Positions 9,092 to 17,139 of a stretch of DNA of 64,000 bases are shown piece by piece (the stretch's first letter is position 1; each line of letters opens with the position of its first letter). This DNA is from Cyclobacteriaceae bacterium (GTDB lineage: Bacteria > Bacteroidota > Bacteroidia > Cytophagales > Cyclobacteriaceae), in NCBI GenBank assembly GCA_026129485.1, contig JAHCHY010000011.1:1-64000 (forward strand), in the 5' to 3' direction. The notes beneath the pieces are model-generated. The model saw only the letters and a program-made list of their open reading frames with translations. It was not told the origin of the DNA and searched no databases. The translations under genes were made by a program, and so were the position numbers.

Positions 9092-10525
9092 TTATTGCAG
9101 CGTAAACGTAAGTGGCATCTGTTGCTTCGATCCGTTAATACCGTACAGGTAAACCCGCCCCTTGTAACTGTTAAAAAACTCAATCACATCAGCCGGGTTT
9201 TTCACCTGCCTGCGGTTGATCTGGATAATCGTATAGTTATCCGGAAACTGGATGCGTTTCAATAAGCCATCGGTAATATTGAAAACCTTAACACCATAGT
9301 CCACAGCTTCGAGGCTGGCGCCCAGCGTGGCATCAGTATAGATCACGCGCTTGATTACATTAGTATCGCCATTTTTATTCAGTAAGGTAAGCGATGTTGT
9401 ATTGGTCTTGTTGCTTCGTGCATAGGTAACGGAGATTTTATCACCCGGGTAGCGGTAAGCCAGCTCTTCTTCAAATGCGCTTTCGCTGTTGATCTCAGTA
9501 TTGTTGATTTTGGTGATGATGTCGCCTTCCTGCAAGCCGGCATTGGCTGCCGCACCGGCACGCTCTATTTTCCCGACAATTACTCCTTTAAATTCTTTTA
9601 TGCTCTCGTTCAATCCGAACTTGCGTGCATTCATGTAGTCATGCTCCACTACGTTACCGCCAAAGATGGCTTTTTGCGGAGTGCCGTATTTGATCAGGTC
9701 TTCTACTGATTTTCTGACAATATCAATCGGAACAGCAAAGGCATAGCCGGTGTATGAACCCGTGCGCGAAAGAATGGCCGTGTTAATGCCTACCAATTCT
9801 CCGTTCTTATTCACTAACGCTCCGCCACTGTTACCGGGGTTAATGGCGGCATCAGTTTGAATAAATGATTCAATCGGGAAACGATCATCCACAATGTTGA
9901 TCTTGCGGCCCTTGGCGCTTACCACACCCACCGTTACCGTTGAAGAAAGCGAGAACGGATTTCCCACGGCAATTACCCATTCGCCAACGGCCAGGTTTTT
10001 GGAGCTGCCCAATGTAACGGCAGGCAGGTTGTTTTCTTTTATTTTTAATACAGCAAGGTCAGTAGAAGGGTCGGTGCCGATCAGCTCTGCCTCGTAAGAT
10101 TTTTTATTGTAGAGTACCTGAATTTTTTCAGCAGCTTCAATTACGTGGTTGTTGGTAACAATGTAGCCATCGGCAGAAAAGATCACACCCGATCCGCTGC
10201 TTACCTGGGTCTGCGATCCGCTACCCCCAAAGAACCAATCCCAATAGGTATTGGCCGACCGGCCCTGCGAAATGCTGTTGATATATACTACGCTTGGGGT
10301 TGCCTTCGCGGCAGCAAAGCTAAAGTCAGTTGTTTCGGCAGCATTTGCGGATTCGCCCGGTTGAATGATATTCGGACGGTAAGTTTCGGTGGGAGAATAA
10401 TCCGTTACCTGGAATGAAGCCTGCTTTTGTTCGCGAGCCTGCTTTTCCTGCTGGTATGAAAAAAAAGCGAAAGCGCCTGCAAGGCCGGAAATAAAACCAA
10501 TCACAACAATCTTAAGCGTATTCAT
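9092..10525 (-). CDS. HtrA/Deg-family periplasmic serine protease
   Basis: A 477-residue trypsin-like protease for envelope protein quality control. An N-terminal hydrophobic segment (about residues 5-24) anchors or exports it. The triad is visible: His in TNNHVIEAA near 128, Asp in STDLAVLKI near 158 and Ser in NPGNSGGALV near 231. A PDZ domain follows (about 300-385), with GLQEGDIITKIN as its carboxylate-binding part. A shorter, degenerate second PDZ-like segment forms the C-terminus. DegP, DegQ and DegS cannot be separated on sequence alone. It has a long spacer upstream shared divergently with the GH3 gene. Confidence 0.92.
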   Translation of the reverse strand: MNTLKIVVIGFISGLAGAFAFFSYQQEKQAREQKQASFQVTDYSPTETYRPNIIQPGESANAAETTDFSFAAAKATPSVVYINSISQGRSANTYWDWFFGGSGSQTQVSSGSGVIFSADGYIVTNNHVIEAAEKIQVLYNKKSYEAELIGTDPSTDLAVLKIKENNLPAVTLGSSKNLAVGEWVIAVGNPFSLSSTVTVGVVSAKGRKINIVDDRFPIESFIQTDAAINPGNSGGALVNKNGELVGINTAILSRTGSYTGYAFAVPIDIVRKSVEDLIKYGTPQKAIFGGNVVEHDYMNARKFGLNESIKEFKGVIVGKIERAGAAANAGLQEGDIITKINNTEINSESAFEEELAYRYPGDKISVTYARSNKTNTTSLTLLNKNGDTNVIKRVIYTDATLGASLEAVDYGVKVFNITDGLLKRIQFPDNYTIIQINRRQVKNPADVIEFFNSYKGRVYLYGINGSKQQMPLTFTLQ

Positions 10526-10654
10526 AGTATCTGTTTTGAATTCAAAAACGAATCAGGGTATTGAGATGTTTCCCGATGCGGCAAAGTTGCCCAATCCATA
10601 GACAAAAATTATCCCAAAACCTGAAAACCGGAAGGTTTGTCAGTTTACAGGTTG

Positions 10655-10685
10655 CTTGTACCTGCACGGGATAAGCTTATTTTTG
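10655..10685 (+). promoter_or_regulatory. Promoter of the GH3 gene
   Basis: CTTG (10655-10658) and a perfect TANNTTTG box (TATTTTTG, 10678-10685) are separated by 19 bases. The ATG of the GH3 gene begins only 8 bases after the box, so the transcript would start at or next to the start codon. Confidence 0.5.
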
Positions 10686-10692
10686 CAGTCCT

Positions 10693-12189
10693 ATGGGTAT
10701 TCGTGCTGCGCTGGCCAGGCCGTTTGCAAAATATATTGCCGGCCAAACCAAAAAATGGTCGTCCAGACCAGGGTATTATCAGGCTCAAACACTTGATCAA
10801 CTGATTTTTGCTGCACGGCCAACGCTGTTCGGGCGCGATCATGGCTTTGATGCCGTTAAAACGTATGAGGATTTCAAAAAGCAGGTTCCGGTTCGCGATT
10901 ATGAAGACCTGAAACCCTATATCGAAATAGTGCTTCGCGGAGAAGCGGATATACTCTGGCCGGGCAAGCCTGCTTACTTTGCCAAAACTTCGGGTACAAC
11001 TTCGGGTACCAAGTATATTCCTATCTCCAAAGAATCGGCACCGGGTCATTTTATCAGCGCCCGCAATGCTACATTGAGCTATGTGCACGAAACCGGGAAG
11101 TCGGCTTTTTTAGATGGCAACCTTATTTTCCTTTCGGGAAGTCCTGAGCTGGATGAAATAGCGGGTATTAAAACCGGACGTTTATCCGGTATAAGCAACC
11201 ACATGGTGCCGGGTTTTCTACGAACCAATCAAAAGCCCAGCTATGCCACCAACTGCATCGAAGACTGGGAAGAAAAGCTGGAAAAAATTATTGATGAAAC
11301 GCTTCACGCGAACATGACGCTGATCTCGGGCATACCGCCCTGGGTGCAGATGTATTTCGATCGCATAGTAGCGCGTACCGGTAAAAAGATTAAAGATGTA
11401 TTCCCGAATTTTTCGGTATTTGGATATGGCGGGGTAAACTTTGAGCCCTATCGCGCCAAGCTGTTTGATACGATTGGCAAGCAGGTCGATTCCATTGAAA
11501 CTTACCCGGCATCGGAAGGCTTTATCGCTTACCAGGATTCGCAACATGCCGAGGGTATGCTGATGCTGCTGAACAATGGTATTTTCTACGAGTTTATTCC
11601 GGCCGAAGAATATTTTAATGAAAACCCGACAAGGCTCTCTATCGAAGAAGTTGAATTAGGGAAGAACTATGCCTTGATCATCAACAGCAATGCAGGCTTA
11701 TGGGGTTATTCCATTGGCGATATGGTGAAGTTTGTTTCAAAAGATCCGTATCGCATTGTAGTGGCCGGAAGGATCAAGCATTTTATCTCCGCTTTTGGCG
11801 AGCACGTAATTGGCGAAGAAGTAGAGAAAGCCATGAAGTTTGCTACACAGAAATTCCCGGAAGTGGAGCTGGTAGAGTTTACCGTGGCTCCCAACGTAGC
11901 GCCTGCCGAAGGTATGCCGCACCACGAGTGGCTGATTGAATTTGCCCATGCACCAAAGGATATGGAAGCCTTTGCATTGGAGCTGGATAACCGGTTGCGT
12001 GAGCTGAATGTATATTACGATGACCTGGTTGCAGGCAATATTTTGCGCACGCTTAAGATCACACCATTAAAAAGAAATGCATTTATCGAATACATGAAAT
12101 CGCAGGGTAAATTGGGCGGCCAAAACAAAGTGCCCAGATTGAGCAATGACAGGAAGATTGCGGATGAGATTGGTAAATTGATATTTTGA
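10693..12189 (+). CDS. GH3 auxin-responsive-promoter family protein (acyl-adenylating enzyme fold)
   Basis: A 498-residue member of the GH3 family, which in plants conjugates amino acids to acyl acids via an acyl-adenylate. The ATP-binding loop is at about residue 97 (KTSGTTSGTKYIPIS), and the adenylate-contacting segment ETYPASEGF is near 270. A mobile C-terminal domain follows (from about 360, AGRIKHFISAFGEHV). Length and start (GIRAALARPFAKY) match bacterial relatives, which are common in Bacteroidota, but their substrate is unknown. It is monocistronic or leads into the small gene after it. Confidence 0.88.
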   Translation: MGIRAALARPFAKYIAGQTKKWSSRPGYYQAQTLDQLIFAARPTLFGRDHGFDAVKTYEDFKKQVPVRDYEDLKPYIEIVLRGEADILWPGKPAYFAKTSGTTSGTKYIPISKESAPGHFISARNATLSYVHETGKSAFLDGNLIFLSGSPELDEIAGIKTGRLSGISNHMVPGFLRTNQKPSYATNCIEDWEEKLEKIIDETLHANMTLISGIPPWVQMYFDRIVARTGKKIKDVFPNFSVFGYGGVNFEPYRAKLFDTIGKQVDSIETYPASEGFIAYQDSQHAEGMLMLLNNGIFYEFIPAEEYFNENPTRLSIEEVELGKNYALIINSNAGLWGYSIGDMVKFVSKDPYRIVVAGRIKHFISAFGEHVIGEEVEKAMKFATQKFPEVELVEFTVAPNVAPAEGMPHHEWLIEFAHAPKDMEAFALELDNRLRELNVYYDDLVAGNILRTLKITPLKRNAFIEYMKSQGKLGGQNKVPRLSNDRKIADEIGKLIF

Positions 12190-12232
12190 TTGGCGATTCG
12201 TGATTATTGACTTGTGATTATTGATTTAAAGG
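12190..12232. repeat. Left short-repeat array of four-helix-bundle element 1
   Basis: Contains tandem copies of GTGATTATTGA separated by a few bases, ending just before the small gene. The complementary pattern (AATCACTAATC units) lies on the other side of the gene at 12593-12630. The gene is therefore bracketed by inverted low-complexity repeats. Confidence 0.55.
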
Positions 12233-12583
12233 ATGACGAATAAAGAGCTTGAGAGTAGATTAATTGACTTTGCTATCAAAGTCTTGAGCCTGGTGAAGTC
12301 ATTACCGGAGGACAGGGTAACCAATCACCTTTGCGGTCAGCTTCTGCGTTCTGCAACATCGCCCGCATTAAACTATGGGGAAGCTTTAGGTGCAGAGTCT
12401 AAAAAAGATTTTGTTCATAAGCTTGGCGTTGTGTTAAAAGAGCTTCGGGAATCATTCAATTGCTTGCGGATACTTTCCGGCTCCGGCTATTTACCTGAAG
12501 ATCATCCGGTAACCAAAGAATGTAATGAATTGATTTCCATTTTTGTGAAATCTATTGAAACCACAAAACGAAATATGAAGTAG
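12233..12583 (+). CDS. Four helix bundle protein (S23/bAvd-like)
   Basis: A 116-residue, wholly helical protein of the S23-type four-helix-bundle family, first seen in 23S rRNA intervening sequences and related to the Avd accessory protein of diversity-generating retroelements. Diagnostic stretches are LIDFAIKVLSLVKSLPEDR, LLRSATSPALNYGEA and KLGVVLKELRESFNCLRIL. Freestanding copies have no established function. It lies between GH3 and dxr, bracketed by inverted short repeats. No retroelement reverse transcriptase is visible nearby. A second, diverged member is at 21747. Confidence 0.88.
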   Translation: MTNKELESRLIDFAIKVLSLVKSLPEDRVTNHLCGQLLRSATSPALNYGEALGAESKKDFVHKLGVVLKELRESFNCLRILSGSGYLPEDHPVTKECNELISIFVKSIETTKRNMK

Positions 12584-12630
12584 CGTTTCAATCACTGATC
12601 ACTAATCCTAAATCACTAATCTAAAATCAA
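12584..12630. repeat. Right short-repeat array of four-helix-bundle element 1
   Basis: Several ATCACTAATC/ATCACTGATC-like units run from the end of the four-helix-bundle gene to the base before the dxr start codon. They are inverted relative to the array at 12190-12232. They leave dxr without its own obvious leader. Confidence 0.55.
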
Positions 12631-13788
12631 TTGTCTTTAAAGAAGAAAATAGCCATCCTCGGTTCCACCGGCTCCATCGGCACACAAGCGCTGGAAGTTA
12701 TAGCTGCACATCCTGATGTTTTTGAGGTAGAAGTGCTAACCGCTCAGCGCAATGCCGACCTGTTGATTGAGCAGGCACACAAATTCAAACCAAATGCAGT
12801 GGTTATTGCGGATGATTCGCACTGCGAAAAAGTAAAAGCAGCCCTGCTGCTGTTGGATATAAAAGTCTTTGCCGGAGAAAATGCGCTGGCTTCGGTGGTG
12901 CAGATGGAATCCATCGACCTGGTGCTTACCGCGTTGGTGGGCTATTCGGGATTAAAGCCAACCATTAAAGCCATTGAAGCCGGGAAGAACATCGCGTTAG
13001 CCAATAAAGAAACATTGGTAGTAGCGGGTGAATTAATTACCACGCTTGCGCGTGAAAAAGGAGTGAATATTTACCCGGTAGATTCGGAACACTCTGCCAT
13101 TTTTCAGTGCATGGTGGGTGAATTTCATAACCCGATCGAAAAGATCATCTTAACCGCATCCGGGGGCCCTTTTCGTGGTAAAAAGAAAAATGAATTGGCG
13201 CATGTAACCAAGGCGCAGGCTTTGAAGCATCCCAACTGGACGATGGGCGCCAAAGTAACCATCGATTCGGCTACGCTCATGAACAAAGGGCTGGAGGTAA
13301 TTGAGGCGAAATGGCTTTTTGGGCTTAAACCCGAACAGGTGGAGGTGGTGGTGCATCCGCAGTCCATCATCCATTCTTTAGTACAGTTTGAAGATGGTTC
13401 CGTAAAAGCGCAACTGGGCCTGCCCGATATGCGTTTACCCATTCAGTTTGCGATGGCATACCCCAACCGGGTTAAAAGCGATTTTCCCCGGTTTGATTTT
13501 GCCCGGTACCCGGCCCTCACATTTGAAAAGCCCGATACGGAAACTTTTCGTAATCTTGCGCTTGCATTTGAAGCGATGGGCAGGGGCGGCAATATGCCCT
13601 GCGTGCTGAATGCGGCCAACGAGATAGCCGTGCAGGAGTTTTTGCAGGATCGCATCGGCTTTTTGCAAATGTCGGATGTAGTGGAACAATGTTTGAGTAA
13701 AATAAATTATATAGCCAGTCCTGCCCTTGAGGACTACGTGAATACAGATAAAGAAACCAGAATAAGAGCCAAAGAACTGATTAACTGA
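12631..13788 (+). CDS. dxr: 1-deoxy-D-xylulose-5-phosphate reductoisomerase
   Basis: A 385-residue cytoplasmic enzyme that converts DXP to 2-C-methyl-D-erythritol 4-phosphate with NADPH, the committed step of the MEP isoprenoid pathway. It shows the NADPH-binding GSTGSIGTQALEV at the N-terminus, the metal-binding region PVDSEHSAIFQ near residue 150, and MNKGLEVIEAKWLF near 215. The only suitable start is TTG, placed right after the repeat array; the family's usual N-terminus (KKIAILGSTGSIG) begins five codons later. It overlaps rseP by one base (TGATG), so the two are translationally coupled. Confidence 0.96.
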   Translation: MSLKKKIAILGSTGSIGTQALEVIAAHPDVFEVEVLTAQRNADLLIEQAHKFKPNAVVIADDSHCEKVKAALLLLDIKVFAGENALASVVQMESIDLVLTALVGYSGLKPTIKAIEAGKNIALANKETLVVAGELITTLAREKGVNIYPVDSEHSAIFQCMVGEFHNPIEKIILTASGGPFRGKKKNELAHVTKAQALKHPNWTMGAKVTIDSATLMNKGLEVIEAKWLFGLKPEQVEVVVHPQSIIHSLVQFEDGSVKAQLGLPDMRLPIQFAMAYPNRVKSDFPRFDFARYPALTFEKPDTETFRNLALAFEAMGRGGNMPCVLNAANEIAVQEFLQDRIGFLQMSDVVEQCLSKINYIASPALEDYVNTDKETRIRAKELIN

Positions 13789-15155
13789 TGGAAGGAATGA
13801 TTATGACGGCCCAGCTGTTGCTGAGCCTTTCAATTTTAATAGCGGTACACGAGTGGGGCCACTTTATAGCAGCCCGCATGTTCAACATCCGGGTAGAGAA
13901 GTTCTATCTCTTTTTCGACTTCCTGTTCCCGATGGCTAACGTGCTTAATTTTTCCTTGCTCAAGTATAAGAAAGGCGATACCGAATACGGTATTGGCTGG
14001 TTCCCATTGGGCGGTTATGTAAAAATTGCCGGCATGGTGGACGAGAGTATGGACAAGGAGCAGATGAAATCCGAACCGCAGCCGTGGGAGTTTCGCTCCA
14101 AGCCCGCCTGGCAACGCCTGATTGTGATGATGGGTGGAATTATTGTGAACGTGATCGTAGGCATTCTTATTTTTATCGGGCTAACGTATGCGTATGGCGA
14201 TCGGTACATCCTGAATGATTATGTGAATGAGCACGGTGGCGTGCAGGCATTGGAGCTGGCGCAGCAAATCGGTATTCAGACAGGGGATAAGATCATTAAG
14301 ATAAATGGTAAGCCGTTCGAGTATTTTGATGATGTAGCCAAGCCGGGCGTGTTGCTTTCAGAAAATTCTTCCTACACGGTATTGCGTGGCGATCAGGAAA
14401 TTGAAATTCCAATACCTGAAAATTTTATTGAGCAGTTTGATCGTAAAGAGGCAGTTGCAATGTTTTTGATTCCGCGCAGGCTGCCGGTGGTAAATGGTGT
14501 AGCCGATAGCTCAATAGCTAAGCAGGTGGGCTTGAAGAAAGGTGATCTGATCGCTTCTGTGCAGGATCAGCCCGTTACTTACTTTGATGAAGTAAAAACG
14601 ATAGTTGACAACTTTAAGGGCGATTCGTTGAAATTCTCGGTTAAACGGGGTAGTGAAATTCTTTCATTTCATGAGTCCTTCAAAGGAAAAACAGGAATTG
14701 GTTTTTACATACCCCGCGAGATTGTTCCGGAAGCCGGTGAGCACCAGGTAACGTATTCATTGGGCGAATCCATTGCGCAGGGGCCGGGGCGTGCGTTTGG
14801 TGTTATTGTTGTCCAATTAAAGGCTTTCAAGAAAATATTTACCGGCCAGATTTCATTTAGAAAATCATTGTCAGGGCCGGTAGGTATGGCCCAGGCTTAC
14901 GGGGGTACGTGGGATTGGTACAACTTCTGGCGCATGACGGGCTTACTGTCTATGGTTTTGGCGTTTATGAACTTCCTGCCGATACCGGCATTGGATGGCG
15001 GTTATGTCATGTTCCTGCTGTATGAAATGATCAGCGGCCGCGAACCATCTGAGAAATTTTTTGAGAATGCCATTAAAGTAGGTATGGCCATTTTGCTGGT
15101 GCTGATGGTATTTGTGTTTTACAACGATTTCGCCAAATTGTTTACAAGCAGATAG
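13788..15155 (+). CDS. rseP: RIP metalloprotease RseP (site-2 protease)
   Basis: A 455-residue inner-membrane zinc protease that cuts transmembrane segments, typically anti-sigma factors and signal-peptide remnants. The zinc motif HEWGH is at about residues 21-25, and the third ligand motif PALDGG is near 402. Two PDZ-like domains lie between (about 140-225 and 230-300). Membrane helices are at the N-terminus, near 112-135, and in the last 70 residues. The dxr-rseP pairing is common in bacteria. The ECF sigma factor at 62.0-62.6 kb is a conceivable pathway partner, but nothing here shows it. Confidence 0.95.
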   Translation: MEGMIMTAQLLLSLSILIAVHEWGHFIAARMFNIRVEKFYLFFDFLFPMANVLNFSLLKYKKGDTEYGIGWFPLGGYVKIAGMVDESMDKEQMKSEPQPWEFRSKPAWQRLIVMMGGIIVNVIVGILIFIGLTYAYGDRYILNDYVNEHGGVQALELAQQIGIQTGDKIIKINGKPFEYFDDVAKPGVLLSENSSYTVLRGDQEIEIPIPENFIEQFDRKEAVAMFLIPRRLPVVNGVADSSIAKQVGLKKGDLIASVQDQPVTYFDEVKTIVDNFKGDSLKFSVKRGSEILSFHESFKGKTGIGFYIPREIVPEAGEHQVTYSLGESIAQGPGRAFGVIVVQLKAFKKIFTGQISFRKSLSGPVGMAQAYGGTWDWYNFWRMTGLLSMVLAFMNFLPIPALDGGYVMFLLYEMISGREPSEKFFENAIKVGMAILLVLMVFVFYNDFAKLFTSR

Positions 15156-15288
15156 TACGTTAAGCCGCATAGGCACATAATTTAGGCCGCATAGCCTTAG
15201 CAGCAACTCTAAAGACCGTTCCAATTCAATATTCCGGGCAGACAACGGATTTCCTTTATTAGCACAGTGTTTATTTTTTCGGAAGTGA

Positions 15289-15326
15289 TTGGGCAGTTCA
15301 AATCTATATCGTAATATTGCAATATT
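15289..15326 (+). promoter_or_regulatory. ars operon promoter with overlapping ArsR operator
   Basis: TTGG (15289-15292) lies 19 bases from TAATATTG (15312-15319), a close match to the -7 box. The perfect 14-base palindrome AATATTGCAATATT (15313-15326) covers that box and ends 11 bases before the arsR ATG. An operator overlapping the -7 box is the classic arrangement for ArsR autorepression. Binding is inferred, not shown. Confidence 0.6.
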
Positions 15327-15337
15327 AAAATAATAAA

Positions 15338-15670
15338 ATGGGAGCAACAAAGACAGCGCATTTTACCGGCAAACAAAACAGCATAGCGACACTTGCCAAA
15401 GCGTTAGGACACCCTGCAAGAGTGGCAATCGTTGAGTATTTGATAAAAGTGGACGCTTGCATTTGTGGCGACATCGTAAACGAGTTGCCTCTTGCCCAAC
15501 CGACAGTTTCGCAACATCTCAAAGAACTCAAAAATGCAGGACTGATAAAAGGAAGCATTGAAGGCAATGCCATTTGCTACTGCATAGATGAAAGAGCCAT
15601 TGAAAAACTGCAAACCTATTTCGGCAGCATTTCAACCAAACTCACAACCAGGAAAAATAATTGTTGTTAA
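15338..15670 (+). CDS. ArsR/SmtB family metalloregulator
   Basis: A 110-residue winged-helix repressor. The recognition region is [23 protein letters not shown] (about residues 52-74), followed by the wing GNAICYCID. Candidate arsenite ligands are Cys in DACICGD (near 42-44), CYC near 84 and a C-terminal CC. It is the first gene of the ars cassette and is likely autoregulated through the palindrome over its promoter. The codon use is A-rich and unlike dxr-rseP, which suggests transfer. Confidence 0.9.
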   Translation: MGATKTAHFTGKQNSIATLAKALGHPARVAIVEYLIKVDACICGDIVNELPLAQPTVSQHLKELKNAGLIKGSIEGNAICYCIDERAIEKLQTYFGSISTKLTTRKNNCC

Positions 15671-15687
15671 TCAAGACAATTTCAAAA

Positions 15688-16527
15688 ATGGAAGGTTCAG
15701 AACAAATCAAAGAATTGGTAAAGCAGAAATACAGCGAAATTGCTTTGCAGGACAAAGAAACCAATCAATCATCCTGCTGCGGTTCGGGTTGCTGCTCAAC
15801 GGAAGTTTACAACATTATGAGCGATGATTACAGCACTTTGGACGGTTACAATCCTGACGCTGATTTGGGTTTGGGTTGCGGTTTGCCGACACAGTTCGCA
15901 AAAATTAAAAAAGGCAAAACGGTAATTGATTTGGGCAGCGGTGCGGGAAACGATTGCTTTATTGCAAGAAACGAAACAGGCGAAGACGGCAGAGTAATCG
16001 GCATTGATTTTACGCCTGCCATGATTGAAAAAGCAAGAGCCAACGCACAGAAATCAGGATTTGCAAATGTTGAATTCAGGCAGGGCGACATTGAAAATAT
16101 TCCTGTTTCCGCAAATGTTGCTGACGTAATTGTAAGCAACTGCGTTTTAAACCTTGTTCCTGACAAAGACAAAGTTTTCAAAGAAATTTTCCGGGTTCTT
16201 AAACAAGGCGGACACTTTAGTATTTCAGACGTTGTGTTAATCGGCAATCTTCCCGAAGCATTACGCAATGCAGCAGAAATGTATGCAGGTTGTGTAGCAG
16301 GTGCAATTCAAAAAGACGTTTATCTGGAGCTCATACAAGCAAACGATTTTTCAAACATTACTATTCAAAAAGAAAAGCCAATCAACATTCCGGACGACAT
16401 TTTGAAAAACTACCTGAACGAAGAAGAACTGCAAAATTTCAAATCGGGCAACACAGGAATTTTTAGCATTACAGTCTATGCAGAAAAATCAAAAGAATGC
16501 GGTTGTGGAACAGGTTGTTGCAATTAA
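15688..16527 (+). CDS. arsM: Arsenite methyltransferase
   Basis: A 279-residue SAM-dependent methyltransferase that methylates As(III). The SAM-binding loop is VIDLGSGAGNDCFIA (about residues 75-90). Arsenic-binding cysteines fit the family: the CCGSGCCS cluster near 30, SNCVLNLVPD near 151 and YAGCVAGA near 203. The C-terminus ends in a further Cys cluster (ECGCGTGCC). The ATG at 15688 is preferred because the family begins EQIKELVKQKYSEIA; an earlier TTG at 15661 would overlap the arsR stop. It lies 17 bases after arsR in the same operon. Confidence 0.93.
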   Translation: MEGSEQIKELVKQKYSEIALQDKETNQSSCCGSGCCSTEVYNIMSDDYSTLDGYNPDADLGLGCGLPTQFAKIKKGKTVIDLGSGAGNDCFIARNETGEDGRVIGIDFTPAMIEKARANAQKSGFANVEFRQGDIENIPVSANVADVIVSNCVLNLVPDKDKVFKEIFRVLKQGGHFSISDVVLIGNLPEALRNAAEMYAGCVAGAIQKDVYLELIQANDFSNITIQKEKPINIPDDILKNYLNEEELQNFKSGNTGIFSITVYAEKSKECGCGTGCCN

Positions 16528-16648
16528 ACCGTTTTGGAAAAAATATCGTAAACCAATTATCATAACAACATCGGTAATTGTGCTGCAACTCTTTTTTGGC
16601 TTTGATCCAAAATTTTGCATAATTAATATCATTTGGCTTTTCGTTTAG
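16478..16648 (+). CDS. Putative small single-pass membrane protein of the ars operon
   Basis: A 56-codon frame that starts (ATG) inside the 3' end of arsM in another frame, 50 bases of overlap, and stops 2 bases before the arsenate reductase ATG. A GTG at 16505 is an alternative start. The encoded protein has a basic segment (KPFWKKYRKP) followed by a membrane helix (IIITTSVIVLQLFFGF) and a hydrophobic tail ending NIIWLFV. It exactly fills what would otherwise be a 120-base gap in a tight operon. Function is unknown. It could be a small partner for metal handling, or a fortuitous frame. Confidence 0.5.
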   Translation: MQKNQKNAVVEQVVAIKPFWKKYRKPIIITTSVIVLQLFFGFDPKFCIINIIWLFV

Positions 16649-16650
16649 CT

Positions 16651-17070
16651 ATGACAGAAAAGAAAATTTTAGTGCTTTGCACAGGCAACAGTTGCAGAAG
16701 CCAGATTGCGGAAGGTTACTTGCGGCACTTCGCAGATGATAAAGCCAAAGTTTATAGTGCAGGCGTTGAAACTCATGGAGTAAATCCGAGGGCGATTGAA
16801 ACAATGAAAGAAGACGGAATTGACATTTCAAATCATACTTCCAATAACATTGACGAATATCGCAACATTGATTTTGATTTTGTAATTACGGTTTGCGACA
16901 ACGCTAAAGAACGCTGCCCCCTCTTTCCGATAACAGCAAGGAAGTTTCACCAAAACTTTTCAGACCCGGCAAAAACGACAGGAACAGACGAAGAAATTAT
17001 GCAAGCGTTCCGCCAGGTGAGGCAGCAAATAAAAGACTATTGCAAACAGTTTGTAGCGGCCAATTTGTAA
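16651..17070 (+). CDS. Arsenate reductase, low-molecular-weight phosphatase type
   Basis: A 139-residue member of the LMW protein-tyrosine-phosphatase/ArsC family that reduces As(V) to As(III). The active-site loop CTGNSCRSQ (CX5R) is near residue 10. VCDNAKERCP near 88 supplies the redox cysteines used in the thioredoxin-coupled mechanism, and FSDPAKTTG near 109 is the acid loop. ATG 16651 is chosen over an in-frame TTG upstream because CX5R should lie close to the N-terminus. With arsR and arsM it forms a cassette that has no arsenite efflux pump in this window. Confidence 0.92.
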   Translation: MTEKKILVLCTGNSCRSQIAEGYLRHFADDKAKVYSAGVETHGVNPRAIETMKEDGIDISNHTSNNIDEYRNIDFDFVITVCDNAKERCPLFPITARKFHQNFSDPAKTTGTDEEIMQAFRQVRQQIKDYCKQFVAANL

Positions 17071-17139
17071 CCCGGCAGAAAAGAATGTGCTGCTAACAGT
17101 TGGCTATGTGTTCTATGTTTCTATGTGGTTCCAGAACAA

